Below the pieces are notes generated by a model. That model saw nothing but the letters and a program-made list of their open reading frames with translations. It was not told the DNA's origin and did not search any database. DNA of 17,840 nucleotides from positions 1-17,840 of the forward strand of contig JAGXGU010000053.1 of the NCBI GenBank assembly GCA_024636575.1, given 5' to 3'. Positions 8,067 through 15,529 of this stretch are shown piece after piece. The first letter of the stretch is position 1. Every line of letters starts with the position of its first letter. This stretch comes from Altererythrobacter sp. (lineage in GTDB: Bacteria; Pseudomonadota; Alphaproteobacteria; Sphingomonadales; Sphingomonadaceae). The position numbers and the translations under genes are program-made.

Positions 8067-8404
8067 ATCCAGAAGCTGCGATCGGAGGATTCAAGGCCAT
8101 CGCCCACCCTGTTCGTTTCCGCATTTTGACGGCGCTGGTCGGCGCAGAGCGGAATGTTGGCGAGATCGAGGAAGTGGCTGAAATAGGCCAGCCATCGCTT
8201 TCCCAACAACTCGCTGTTTTACGCAGCGCCGGGCTGGTCGAGACGCGAAAAGAGGCGAAGCTGGTGTATTACCGCCTGAACCAGCAACGCATGTCAGATC
8301 TGATCGCGTCACTATCCTCACTGACGGACGAACCGGCAATGCAGGCTCCGGCGGCGCGGCGCCCTTCGTCGCCCGGAACGGCCAATTTTGCTCGCTTGAG
8401 CTGA
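8063..8404 (+). CDS. ArsR/SmtB-family transcriptional regulator (BigR-like, cysteine-free)
   Basis: A winged-helix dimeric repressor of 113 residues. KAIAHPVRFRILTAL (residues 11-25) and NVGEIEEVAEIGQPSLSQQLAVLRSAGLVETRKEA (31-65) form the helix-turn-helix, and KLVYYRL (66-72) the wing strand. It resembles BigR/SqrR/YgaV, which control sulfide-oxidation genes, and it adjoins sqr and a persulfide dioxygenase. Those relatives sense persulfide with two cysteines; this protein has none. The tail after residue 90 is Ala/Pro-rich and low in structure. The ATG at 8063 overlaps the peroxiredoxin stop (ATGA), so the two are translationally coupled. Its likely operator is the dyad upstream of the dioxygenase gene. 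The inducer is unknown. Confidence 0.9.
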   Translation: MNPEAAIGGFKAIAHPVRFRILTALVGAERNVGEIEEVAEIGQPSLSQQLAVLRSAGLVETRKEAKLVYYRLNQQRMSDLIASLSSLTDEPAMQAPAARRPSSPGTANFARLS

Positions 8405-8587
8405 TGGCAGCGGCTCGCCCTTCGGCTCAATATATACTGCACACTGCCAGGTGGATTTTCTGATAGGTTCAGATCCGGTCCGCCGCCGGTCAGCTTGGAC
8501 ATCTGCGCCGCATCGGCAATGCGGCTGATCGCCGGAAGTGGAATTATCCGTCCGATAGTGTCGAAACCGGTATCTGGAGACCACGCA

Positions 8588-9034
8588 ATGACCAGCCAAT
8601 TATCCAAAATTGTCGTCTGCCCTTCCTGCGCCGGGCTGAACCGTGTGCCGTTGGATAAGCTCGCATCAGGCGGCAATTGCGGGAAATGCCATTCTCCTCT
8701 GTTCACGGGCCATCCGGTGCCACTGACATCTGCAAATTTTACGGCCCATATGATGAAAAGTGACATTCCGCTGCTGGTCGATTTCTGGGCCGGCTGGTGC
8801 GGCCCATGCCTCCAGATGGCCCCGGCTTTCGAGGCGGCGGCGGCAAAGCTCGAGCCCTATGTCCGCCTGGGCAAGCTCGACACGCAAGCAGAACAATCGA
8901 TCGCCGGACGTTACCAGATCCGCTCCATCCCGACTTTGGCTTTATTCTCGAAAGGAAAGGAAATCGCGCGCCAATCCGGTGCAATGCCCGCCAGCGCGAT
9001 CGTCAGCTGGGTGCAGCGGGCCGTGAAAGCCTGA
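8588..9034 (+). CDS. trxC: Thioredoxin TrxC (thioredoxin 2)
   Basis: A cytoplasmic thiol-disulfide reductant of 148 residues. It has the N-terminal zinc ribbon distinctive of TrxC (C11-P-S-C14 and C31-G-K-C34), followed by a thioredoxin fold with active site WCGPC (C71, C74) and the cis-proline motif IRSIPTLALF. The ATG at 8588 has GGAG about 9 bp upstream and begins just before the ribbon. An in-frame start at 8495 would add 31 residues with no family similarity. The 183-bp gap after arsR (8405-8587) shows no recognised element. trxC may be recruited here to reduce the peroxiredoxin or persulfidated proteins. It converges on the ion-channel gene with only 9 bp between the stops. Confidence 0.93.
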   Translation: MTSQLSKIVVCPSCAGLNRVPLDKLASGGNCGKCHSPLFTGHPVPLTSANFTAHMMKSDIPLLVDFWAGWCGPCLQMAPAFEAAAAKLEPYVRLGKLDTQAEQSIAGRYQIRSIPTLALFSKGKEIARQSGAMPASAIVSWVQRAVKA

Positions 9035-9043
9035 CGGCGTGCC

Positions 9044-9478
9044 TCATCTTTTCGGGGGCAGGTGCCAGAACTTCTCCATTGCGAGGTAGGTCATCGAAGC
9101 AGTCCAGCCGACCATCACCAGACCGTTGAGCGCTTCGAAGCCGGAGATGATCCGCAGGGCCCCGTGCGGGAACAGATCGCCAATGCCAAGCGTGGTGTAG
9201 GAAGTAATAGAGAAGTAGAACGCATCAGAGAAGCTGAGCTGTTCGGCCCCGCCAATATTGCCGTAACCACCGTGCCGGTGCAGCCCCATATAAGTGAGCG
9301 CATAGAGCGTGATATGGATGCAATGCGAGGCGATTGAGGTAGTGAGCACGACCAGAATGCGCGCATGCACTGGTATCGCCAGCTCGACCAGGCCGATCGA
9401 TGTCAGGCGGAGTGCCTCATAATGGATCAGAATGGTCGCAGCGATCAGCAGCAGCGAGAGGGCAAGCCCCACGATCAT
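9044..9478 (-). CDS. Small ion channel protein (Ion_trans_2-like pore)
   Basis: A 144-residue integral membrane protein with three hydrophobic segments (about residues 2-18, 40-62 and 110-134). Before the last is a pore-helix and filter region, DAFYFSITSYTTLGIGDLFP. The filter TTLGIGD (95-101) resembles the potassium filter TVGYGD, but with an extra-hydrophobic TLGIGD reading, so ion selectivity is uncertain. The ATG at 9478 overlaps the stop of the SLOG/SLATT-like gene by 4 bp (ATGA), a strong sign that the two products work together in similar amounts. The longer frame start 14 codons upstream lies inside the neighbour and is rejected. In this neighbourhood it may be a membrane effector changing ion balance, but it could equally be an ordinary channel. 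Confidence 0.85.
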   Translation of the reverse strand: MIVGLALSLLLIAATILIHYEALRLTSIGLVELAIPVHARILVVLTTSIASHCIHITLYALTYMGLHRHGGYGNIGGAEQLSFSDAFYFSITSYTTLGIGDLFPHGALRIISGFEALNGLVMVGWTASMTYLAMEKFWHLPPKR

Positions 9479-11595
9479 GCCGGGACCGCCGTGCGCTTGC
9501 CGCTGAACACTGCCTGCCAATTCTGGATTTCTGCAAACACGATTTCGTCGGTGGCGTGGACGATGTCGGCCGCGAAGCTGTAATCGACAGCTTGATGCGG
9601 CGCATCGAGGATCAGCGCGATCCGCTGAGCCACTCTATCGAGCTTCTCTGCAGTGACTTGAGATATCTCGGCAAAGCGTTCGAAATCGCCGAAATAGCGA
9701 ATGCCCGCGAACGCGCCGCCGAGTGTCGGCAAGGCGACTGCGAGGACAGTGAACCATTTGGCGCTCGCCGTGACCCAGCCGGGATCGACCATGCCCAGTG
9801 CAGACAGGCCAGCGAGCGCAAGGAACATCGCCACCAGCAACACAGCAGCAACGAACAGCCGTTCCGAGAGCCGATCGATCCGGTGATGGACGCGGGCAAG
9901 ACGTGCGGATTTCTCGTGATGGTAGCGCCGCTGCGGATCGACATGGTGATCGCGCAATGCCGCCAACAGCGCCCGCAGATAGGGCTTGTCGACCCGCATC
10001 TGCGGCAGGCCGATCCCCCGCAGCGCATGCCGGACATACCATTCTGGCCACCAATTGTCCGTGCCGCGCGGCCACGCACCCGGAGGTCTGGCGACACCCA
10101 GCGCAGCGAGCAGCGGGCTGTGACGCAGATATTCCGCCGCCCGTCTGGTCTCGAACCAGCGCCGGTGCAGGCGAAATTTTTGCCCGAAGGCGGTGTTGGC
10201 GATGATCGTCAGTAGTAAGACCAATTCCAACGCGGCGAATATCCATTTGTGCGCTGCGTCGACCAGCGGCAGATAGAGAATGCCCGCGATGATCGCCATG
10301 GCACCGAGCAGGAAATTGACGATCATCCCCGAACGGTAATGGTCTGAGAGGTGCGAGGAAATCCCGTCCAGCCAGGCAAAGCGGCGCAGAATTTCGGCTT
10401 CCAGAGCACCGGGCAGACGTGGGTCGCCCTGGGGCAGCGAGGCGATGGCACCGAGCATCGGCCTACCGCTGCCGCCAGCAATCTCGTCGGGGCGCTCATA
10501 AATCTGCCGAACCGATCGGAAGCGTCGGGCTAGGCCCGTCTCGCCAAACAGCGCCTCGACGCGGCGGAAAGCATGGCCGCGAAAAGTGCTTGAACTGCGC
10601 CAGCTGCTGTTCCCGATCGCGGCCAACCCTGCAAAGTCGCCGCCGGTATCGGGCGGAGCAAGCGCAACAGCGTCGGTAATCAGCCGGGTCAGCGCCTCGC
10701 CCCGCGCGCCCGGCGAGGGGCCCTCACTGTCGCCGGGACTGTTCTGGTGCACGCCGGTCAACGCCTCGGGCGAGAGCAATATCTGCCACTCCGCGGGCCG
10801 CGCCGGGTCAATCCACAATACCGGCGAGCCCATTTCGAGTGCGTTCAGCGCGGTGTGCCCAGTGCCGCCGACATTGGCGACCGATTTGCCGTCCCACACA
10901 GCGACCACGATATCCGACTGCTCGATCAGGATCCGACCGGCGAGCGCCGAGCGCTTGCCCGCCTCTGCGGCAAAGCTGCCGAGCGCCAGGGTATCGCCTG
11001 GACGATCGAGCATGGTGAGAAACAATTGCTGCACCCGCTGATCGTCATCGGCCAGTTCGAACAACCGCGCTTGCTGCGCCAAAGCAGAAATTGCTTCGAC
11101 CCGGTCCGCGAGTTCGCAGTCGGCAACAGGTTCACCAGCAAGAATCGCACGCGCATCGGCAGGGGTCACCGCTCCGCCGTTGATCGCTGCATTGAGCGCT
11201 TTGCCGAAGGGCAGCGGGATCACCAGATCCCAAGCCCGCGCCAGTGCCAACCGGGCAGCAATTTGATCGGTCCCGTCGGCCAGCAATGTATGCAGACGCG
11301 GGGCGCAGGCACCTGGCGCCCCGCCCTGCCCGCGGATACATTCAAGCACTCGCTCGACGGTGTCGAAGACCTGCCCGAGGACCTTATCAAGTGCCTCAGG
11401 GTCGCTCGGAAACGATGGGTGCATGCGGCGGTGGCCGGTTACGCCCAGCGAAAAACATGGACGTGGTAGCGGCGGCGCGGCGACCGGACCGGTCAATTTA
11501 TGTGCGGTTTTAGCAATCGCGCAGTGCCCCTTTCGCTTCGGCTTCCCCACCCCGAATAGGCAGGGCCGCACCGATCCACAAGCCGGTGCGAGCAT
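9475..11595 (-). CDS. SLOG-like Rossmann domain fused to four-helix SLATT-like membrane region
   Basis: A protein of up to 706 residues. The N-terminal part has a SLOG/LOG-like pattern: strand and glycine turn SLGVTGHRRM (49-58), then LLADGTDQIAARLAL (104-118), VIPLPFGKALNAAI (125-138), SDIVVAVWDGK (227-237) and GGTGHTALNALEMGSPVL (243-260). These resemble sites for nucleotide-derived ligands. A linker (about 290-400) follows. The C-terminal part carries two helix pairs (about 423-445/450-470 and 580-602/614-634). Between them are RLHRRWFETRRAAEYLRHSP and a tryptophan-rich loop; this pattern is known from SLATT/DUF4231 membrane effectors paired with SLOG or nucleotide-signal systems. The ATG at 11595 is 27 bp after the trypsin stop and lacks a clear ribosome binding site, so a start up to 40 codons later is possible. 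Function as a ligand-gated membrane effector is inferred. Confidence 0.78.
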   Translation of the reverse strand: MLAPACGSVRPCLFGVGKPKRKGHCAIAKTAHKLTGPVAAPPLPRPCFSLGVTGHRRMHPSFPSDPEALDKVLGQVFDTVERVLECIRGQGGAPGACAPRLHTLLADGTDQIAARLALARAWDLVIPLPFGKALNAAINGGAVTPADARAILAGEPVADCELADRVEAISALAQQARLFELADDDQRVQQLFLTMLDRPGDTLALGSFAAEAGKRSALAGRILIEQSDIVVAVWDGKSVANVGGTGHTALNALEMGSPVLWIDPARPAEWQILLSPEALTGVHQNSPGDSEGPSPGARGEALTRLITDAVALAPPDTGGDFAGLAAIGNSSWRSSSTFRGHAFRRVEALFGETGLARRFRSVRQIYERPDEIAGGSGRPMLGAIASLPQGDPRLPGALEAEILRRFAWLDGISSHLSDHYRSGMIVNFLLGAMAIIAGILYLPLVDAAHKWIFAALELVLLLTIIANTAFGQKFRLHRRWFETRRAAEYLRHSPLLAALGVARPPGAWPRGTDNWWPEWYVRHALRGIGLPQMRVDKPYLRALLAALRDHHVDPQRRYHHEKSARLARVHHRIDRLSERLFVAAVLLVAMFLALAGLSALGMVDPGWVTASAKWFTVLAVALPTLGGAFAGIRYFGDFERFAEISQVTAEKLDRVAQRIALILDAPHQAVDYSFAADIVHATDEIVFAEIQNWQAVFSGKRTAVPA

Positions 11596-11622
11596 AGCCC
11601 ATGCCCGCCCGCGCTTTTGCGC

Positions 11623-13098
11623 TCATTCGAACAGATATTTCGTGTCCGCCCGGCCGCTGCCTGCAGCGGCTTTGGCGCGGGCGATCCAGTCGGCAAAATG
11701 CCCAACATCGACATAGACGCCGGGAGTCTTCGCCAGCCCGCAGCCGGGGCCGAAAGATACCAGCCCGACCAGCGTTCCGGTGCGACGATCAACCAGGGGC
11801 CCGCCGCTATCGCCGCGGCAGCTGTCGACCCCCGATTGCGACCCGGCGCAGAATTGCCCCGGGCGCAGCCGGTATTTCTTGACCCGGAAATTGCGATTGT
11901 TGTTGCATTCCGAGTCAGGCCGCAGGGTTAGCGTGCCCTTGAGCAATCGCGCTATCGCACGCTCCTGATATTGGCCATCTTGCGCCCGGATATTCCCGGC
12001 GCTTTCGGTAGCACGCTGATAACCCCAGCCGGTCAGCATGAGCGGCGCTCCGTTGCCCAGCCCGGAGCGGCCCGACTGCGGCAATTTCGCCTCGGTGAGA
12101 TTCTTGAAGCGCGGTGTTTCCTTCAACTCGATCAGCGCGATATCGTTCTGGTGCGTCTGGCTGTCGTAATTCTTGTGACGAATTACCGTCCTGATTCGCA
12201 GCAGGTTATGGTTTCCGTCGATGCGCTGAGTGCCGAGCCGGATACGCCGCCCATCGAAGAACACCGCATCACGGCTGCTGTCGATACAATGTGCTGCGGT
12301 CAGCAGGAAGCGCGCGCCAATATAGACCGCTCCGCAGATATGATTGATTTCCCAATCGTGCAGGATTCTGCCGAATTGCTTACGCTGCGCTTCCCGCGCC
12401 GATGCCGAATGGAACGCTTTCGTGCTCGCCCCATGAAGCGCCAGTTGCGCCTGCCAATGCGCCTCATCCGGCTCCGCGTAAACGCCTCTGACCAAGCGGT
12501 ACGGGGTGCGCCAGTAATAGCCACGGAAATCGAGTACCGCATCGCTGCATATCTGCCCCCCGGCGCCCTGGGCGGGATCTGATTCATCACCAACCTCGGC
12601 GTCCGAAGTATCGCCTGCATAACAAGCATTCAGGTCCGCATCGCCGAGCAGTTCGGCACGAACCGTCTCCAGGCGCTCGGCTTTGAGCAATGCAGGGATC
12701 GCCTGCCATTTTTCGTAAGTGCGCTCACTCATATGTCCGGCGACATAATCGAGCTGGGCAGTGTCGAAGCTGGCGAACAATGCCAGCATCTGGCGCGCCA
12801 ATTCGGTATCCATATCCATCAGCATCAGCACAAACGTGCCGCGCTGGCCCTCGCCGAGGCGGCCGCTTACTTCGGTCAGCACCGCTTTGCCGTCTTCGCT
12901 CAGCGAATCGTAAAAATCACGAAAGCGCCCCGCTTCATCGTCATAAAGCTCGCTCGAGATCCGTTCGTAGGCAGCGGATCCGGCGGTGTGAGCAAGCGCG
13001 TTAAGCCCGCTGGCTGCAACCGGCACGGGGATAAGGCACAGGCCCAGGGCGGCAATCGCCCCGGTCCTGTGCCTGTTCGTGTTTCCCGCTCGCTTCAT
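11623..13098 (-). CDS. Secreted trypsin-like serine protease with helical N-terminal domain
   Basis: A 491-residue exported protease. Residues 1-30 form a Sec signal peptide (basic start, hydrophobic core IAALGLCLIPVPVAA). Residues about 40-160 are a predicted helical domain I do not recognise, rich in Leu, Glu and Asp. The peptidase S1 domain starts near 235: H270 in LLTAAHC, D319 in NDIALIEL and S431 in CRGDSGGPLV complete the triad. D425, six residues before the serine, predicts cleavage after Arg or Lys. Six or more cysteines suggest disulfides, consistent with the periplasm. No canonical activation cleavage after an Ile-Ile/Val motif is obvious. The ATG at 13098 gives the best signal peptide; another in-frame ATG at 13176 would bury it. 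Fourth position from the operon's end, 49 bp after the lipoprotein gene. Confidence 0.9.
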   Translation of the reverse strand: MKRAGNTNRHRTGAIAALGLCLIPVPVAASGLNALAHTAGSAAYERISSELYDDEAGRFRDFYDSLSEDGKAVLTEVSGRLGEGQRGTFVLMLMDMDTELARQMLALFASFDTAQLDYVAGHMSERTYEKWQAIPALLKAERLETVRAELLGDADLNACYAGDTSDAEVGDESDPAQGAGGQICSDAVLDFRGYYWRTPYRLVRGVYAEPDEAHWQAQLALHGASTKAFHSASAREAQRKQFGRILHDWEINHICGAVYIGARFLLTAAHCIDSSRDAVFFDGRRIRLGTQRIDGNHNLLRIRTVIRHKNYDSQTHQNDIALIELKETPRFKNLTEAKLPQSGRSGLGNGAPLMLTGWGYQRATESAGNIRAQDGQYQERAIARLLKGTLTLRPDSECNNNRNFRVKKYRLRPGQFCAGSQSGVDSCRGDSGGPLVDRRTGTLVGLVSFGPGCGLAKTPGVYVDVGHFADWIARAKAAAGSGRADTKYLFE

Positions 13099-13147
13099 GG
13101 AAGAGGCCGAAGCCGAATTTCGATGCGAGGCGAGAATGATCTTAACT

Positions 13148-13387
13148 CTACTGATCGACAGGATTTCCGCGTTCATCGCCTTCAACCGGCGCTTCGCTCG
13201 CCATGCCGTCGTCTTGCACGCCGTCCATCGCCTGCAGGCCTTCTGTCGGTGCGGCGGCATCTGCTTCGGCGGGCACTTCCACCGCTGCTTCTGCCGGAGC
13301 TTCGGCAGCATCTTCGGCGGTGGGGCTACATGCAGCCAATCCCAATGCGGTGCCAATCCCGGCAGCGACAGCAACGAATTTCCTCAT
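13148..13387 (-). CDS. Small acidic Ala/Glu-rich lipoprotein
   Basis: A 79-residue protein with a type II signal peptide: MRKFV, a short hydrophobic stretch, and lipobox GLAAC with the lipidated cysteine at C20. The mature part is low complexity, rich in Ala, Glu, Asp and Pro, strongly acidic and probably unfolded. It has no lysine and one arginine (R73, in GDERGNP). It has an excellent ribosome binding site (GAGGAGGA) 6 bp before the ATG and lies 22 bp after the TIR-protein stop and 49 bp before the trypsin gene. I know no family for it. Its placement between a TIR protein and a trypsin, and its single potential trypsin site, suggest a protease partner or tether, but this is speculation. It could also be a generic envelope spacer protein. 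Confidence 0.82.
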   Translation of the reverse strand: MRKFVAVAAGIGTALGLAACSPTAEDAAEAPAEAAVEVPAEADAAAPTEGLQAMDGVQDDGMASEAPVEGDERGNPVDQ

Positions 13388-13409
13388 ATCTTTCCTCCTC
13401 AGAAATGTC

Positions 13410-15380
13410 TCAGACGAAACCGAGACGGCTTTGTATTGCCTGAAATCTTGGGTCCTGTCGAATGGGGTCGAGATTGTGGTCGGTATGCGACAGCACTAGC
13501 CCGGAATCGCCGACGGCAAATGCGCGTTCGAGCGTTTCGAGCGCGTCATCGGTGCGCCCCCACTGCGCGAAAATCTGCGCTTGCTGGTACAAGCTGTTGT
13601 CACCGAATTTCTCCAGCAGTTCGTCAAAGTGGCCTTGCGCGGCATCGGGCCGGCCAGCCTTTGCCTCGAGGATCGCCAACTCGGTAAGGCGGGAAAGCAC
13701 GCTCGGCTCGGCCGCATAAGACGCGCGGGCATCGTCAAACCTGCCATCCAGCCGGGCGATGTCGCCAAGTATGCGGTTTACGATGCTGGTGCCATCCTTG
13801 AGCGAAATCGCACGGCGGGCGGCAGCCGCGGCACGGTCATAGTCGCGCGCGGCAAACTCCAGCACCGCGGCGGCGCGGAGTACCGGCCCGCTGAGCGGAT
13901 CGAGCTGCTCTGCCCGGGCGATGGCTTCACGCCCTTCATCGAACAGCCCGACAAACGAGGCAAACAGGGCGTAGCCCATCAGGATTTCGGCATTGCCATA
14001 ACCAAGCTTGAACGCCTGATCGTAGGGCTGGCGGGCCGCCGCCATATCCAGCGTGCCATTGGTAAGCACGAAACCGAGCGCGGCATGTCCCTCGGCAAGA
14101 TCAGGCGCAAGCTCGATTGCGGTTCGCGCCGCGTCCATCGCCCGCTCGTAAAACCCGCGCAATTCCTCGCCCGTTGCGTAGCGATTGCCGATTGCTGTCA
14201 GCACGCGCGAACGAGCGGCATGGGCAGCGGCATATTCAGCATCGCGGCTGATCGCCAGATCCAGCTCGGCCAGCGCGGCGCGGTCTTTTCCTTCCTGTGC
14301 CGACGCCTGACCATAAAGAGCCATGCCGCGAAGATAATGATCGAGCGCATCGGGGTCATCGGTGCCCCCGATCCGCACGGTCCCGGCATCGGACGACCGC
14401 GTAAAATTGGCGATAAGCGCGTCGACAACCGCCGTGGCGATCTGCGACTGTACGACCAGGATGTCGTCCGCTTCGCGCTCGAACACATCCGACCATGCAT
14501 TGAGATTGGTTGCCCCGTCGATAAGCCGCGCCGTCGTCCGCAGGGTCGCGCCAGAGCGCCGGACACTGCCTTCGAGAATGTAGGCTACGCCCAATGCGTC
14601 AGCGATCGCGGACGCGGTCTCTCTGCCATCGCTGAACTTGTCGGATGAGGTTTGCGCCGCCACCAATAACTGCTGGTTGAGGCTAAGAATGCTGCGCAAT
14701 TCCTCCGACAATCCGGCGCTGAAATATTCCTGCTCGGGATCATTGCTCAGATTTCCGAACGTCATTACCGCGACGCTGTTTGACTGGGCGGCGGCGGTGA
14801 AAAAATCGCTCCGCCACATCGTAACTCCGCCTGCGGTGGTTAGCACACCGGCTGCGCCAAGGATCAGCGCCGACCGGCGCGAGAGTATTGGATGCCTGCC
14901 CCGCGATGCCGTTCCGCCGTCCGCGAAAGTCAGGCGCGTTCCAGCCTTTGCGTCGATTTTTGCGAGCGCGGCCAGCACTTCGTCAATAGCAGCCCCCTCC
15001 GCTGGCTTCCCGCTTTGCGAAAGATCGATATACTGAATCTGGCGAAACCCCAGCGGCGGCTGGGTGCCATCGAGCGAAATCGACAGCATCCTGCCGCGGT
15101 CCCGGCCGCGGGTTGCCTCATCGCGGACCCAATGTGAATCGATCGAATAGGCGGTCCATACCACCAGCACCACATCACTTGTTTCGAGCGCAGCCTCGGT
15201 CACTTGCGAAAAACGGTCGCCGCCTTCCAGCAACCCGTCCCACCACACCTCATGTCCGGCAGCGCTCAAGCGCTCGATAATTGGCAGAACGTGCGCCCGG
15301 TCCTCTCGCGAATAGCTGAGGAAAACCGACGCAGCGGCTTTGACTTCGCGGGATGGATCGTCGGTCGCTGCGCTATCCAA
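13410..15380 (-). CDS. TIR domain - transmembrane - TPR protein
   Basis: Numbering counts from the in-frame ATG at 15425. TIR domain at residues 33-150: VFLSYSREDRAHVLPIIERL, HEVWWDG, ALETSDVVLVVWTAYS, then SHWVRDEA. E103 there sits four residues after W99, as does the NADase glutamate of SARM1. One transmembrane helix follows (about 186-204). Next is a TolB/FlgO-like domain (SVAVMTFGNLS to about 340), known from bacterial TPR adenylate-cyclase-like and CadC-like proteins, and then TPR-type helical repeats from about 355 to the end. With TIR inside, the rest would be periplasmic. I prefer the TTG at 15380, because GGGGGA lies 6 bp upstream and the ATG at 15425 has no ribosome binding site; the ATG form would be 671 residues. 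First gene of the five-gene run. TIR could be a scaffold rather than an enzyme. Confidence 0.9.
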   Translation of the reverse strand: MDSAATDDPSREVKAAASVFLSYSREDRAHVLPIIERLSAAGHEVWWDGLLEGGDRFSQVTEAALETSDVVLVVWTAYSIDSHWVRDEATRGRDRGRMLSISLDGTQPPLGFRQIQYIDLSQSGKPAEGAAIDEVLAALAKIDAKAGTRLTFADGGTASRGRHPILSRRSALILGAAGVLTTAGGVTMWRSDFFTAAAQSNSVAVMTFGNLSNDPEQEYFSAGLSEELRSILSLNQQLLVAAQTSSDKFSDGRETASAIADALGVAYILEGSVRRSGATLRTTARLIDGATNLNAWSDVFEREADDILVVQSQIATAVVDALIANFTRSSDAGTVRIGGTDDPDALDHYLRGMALYGQASAQEGKDRAALAELDLAISRDAEYAAAHAARSRVLTAIGNRYATGEELRGFYERAMDAARTAIELAPDLAEGHAALGFVLTNGTLDMAAARQPYDQAFKLGYGNAEILMGYALFASFVGLFDEGREAIARAEQLDPLSGPVLRAAAVLEFAARDYDRAAAAARRAISLKDGTSIVNRILGDIARLDGRFDDARASYAAEPSVLSRLTELAILEAKAGRPDAAQGHFDELLEKFGDNSLYQQAQIFAQWGRTDDALETLERAFAVGDSGLVLSHTDHNLDPIRQDPRFQAIQSRLGFV

Positions 15381-15492
15381 AATCTGTCCCCCAACAAATC
15401 TGCGTGGCCGCCGGCATGCTACCATTTATCAACGAACATTGCCGACCAATGGCCGCGCAAGACCAGAAACTACAACAATTGACCGGCTTGTG

Positions 15493-15512
15493 CTAATTGC
15501 TTTCCCTAATTG
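15493..15512. repeat. Pair of CTAATTG direct repeats in the TIR/CHAT divergent spacer
   Basis: CTAATTG occurs at 15493-15499 and 15506-15512, 13 bp apart start to start, just upstream of the CHAT ribosome binding site (GGGGG at 15521-15525). A TTGACC hexamer (15479-15484) could be a -35 for the CHAT gene, with a poor -10. Short tandem sites near a start often bind a regulator, but 7-bp AT-rich repeats can occur by chance. Confidence 0.25.
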
Positions 15513-15529
15513 GTAGCAAAGGGGGCGAC

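Noticed and set aside
8405..8587. In-frame open stretch linking arsR to trxC after a single TGA
   Set aside because: About 61 codons without a stop is not rare at this GC content; no recognisable domain, and trxC has its own start and ribosome binding site.
8269..8766. Minus-strand ORF across the arsR-trxC gap
   Set aside because: Mostly antisense to arsR and trxC, with no ribosome binding site or family resemblance.
9400..10215. Plus-strand ORF of about 270 codons opposite the SLOG/SLATT-like gene
   Set aside because: The minus-strand frame has membrane helices, glycine motifs and a coupled neighbour; the antisense product has none of these.
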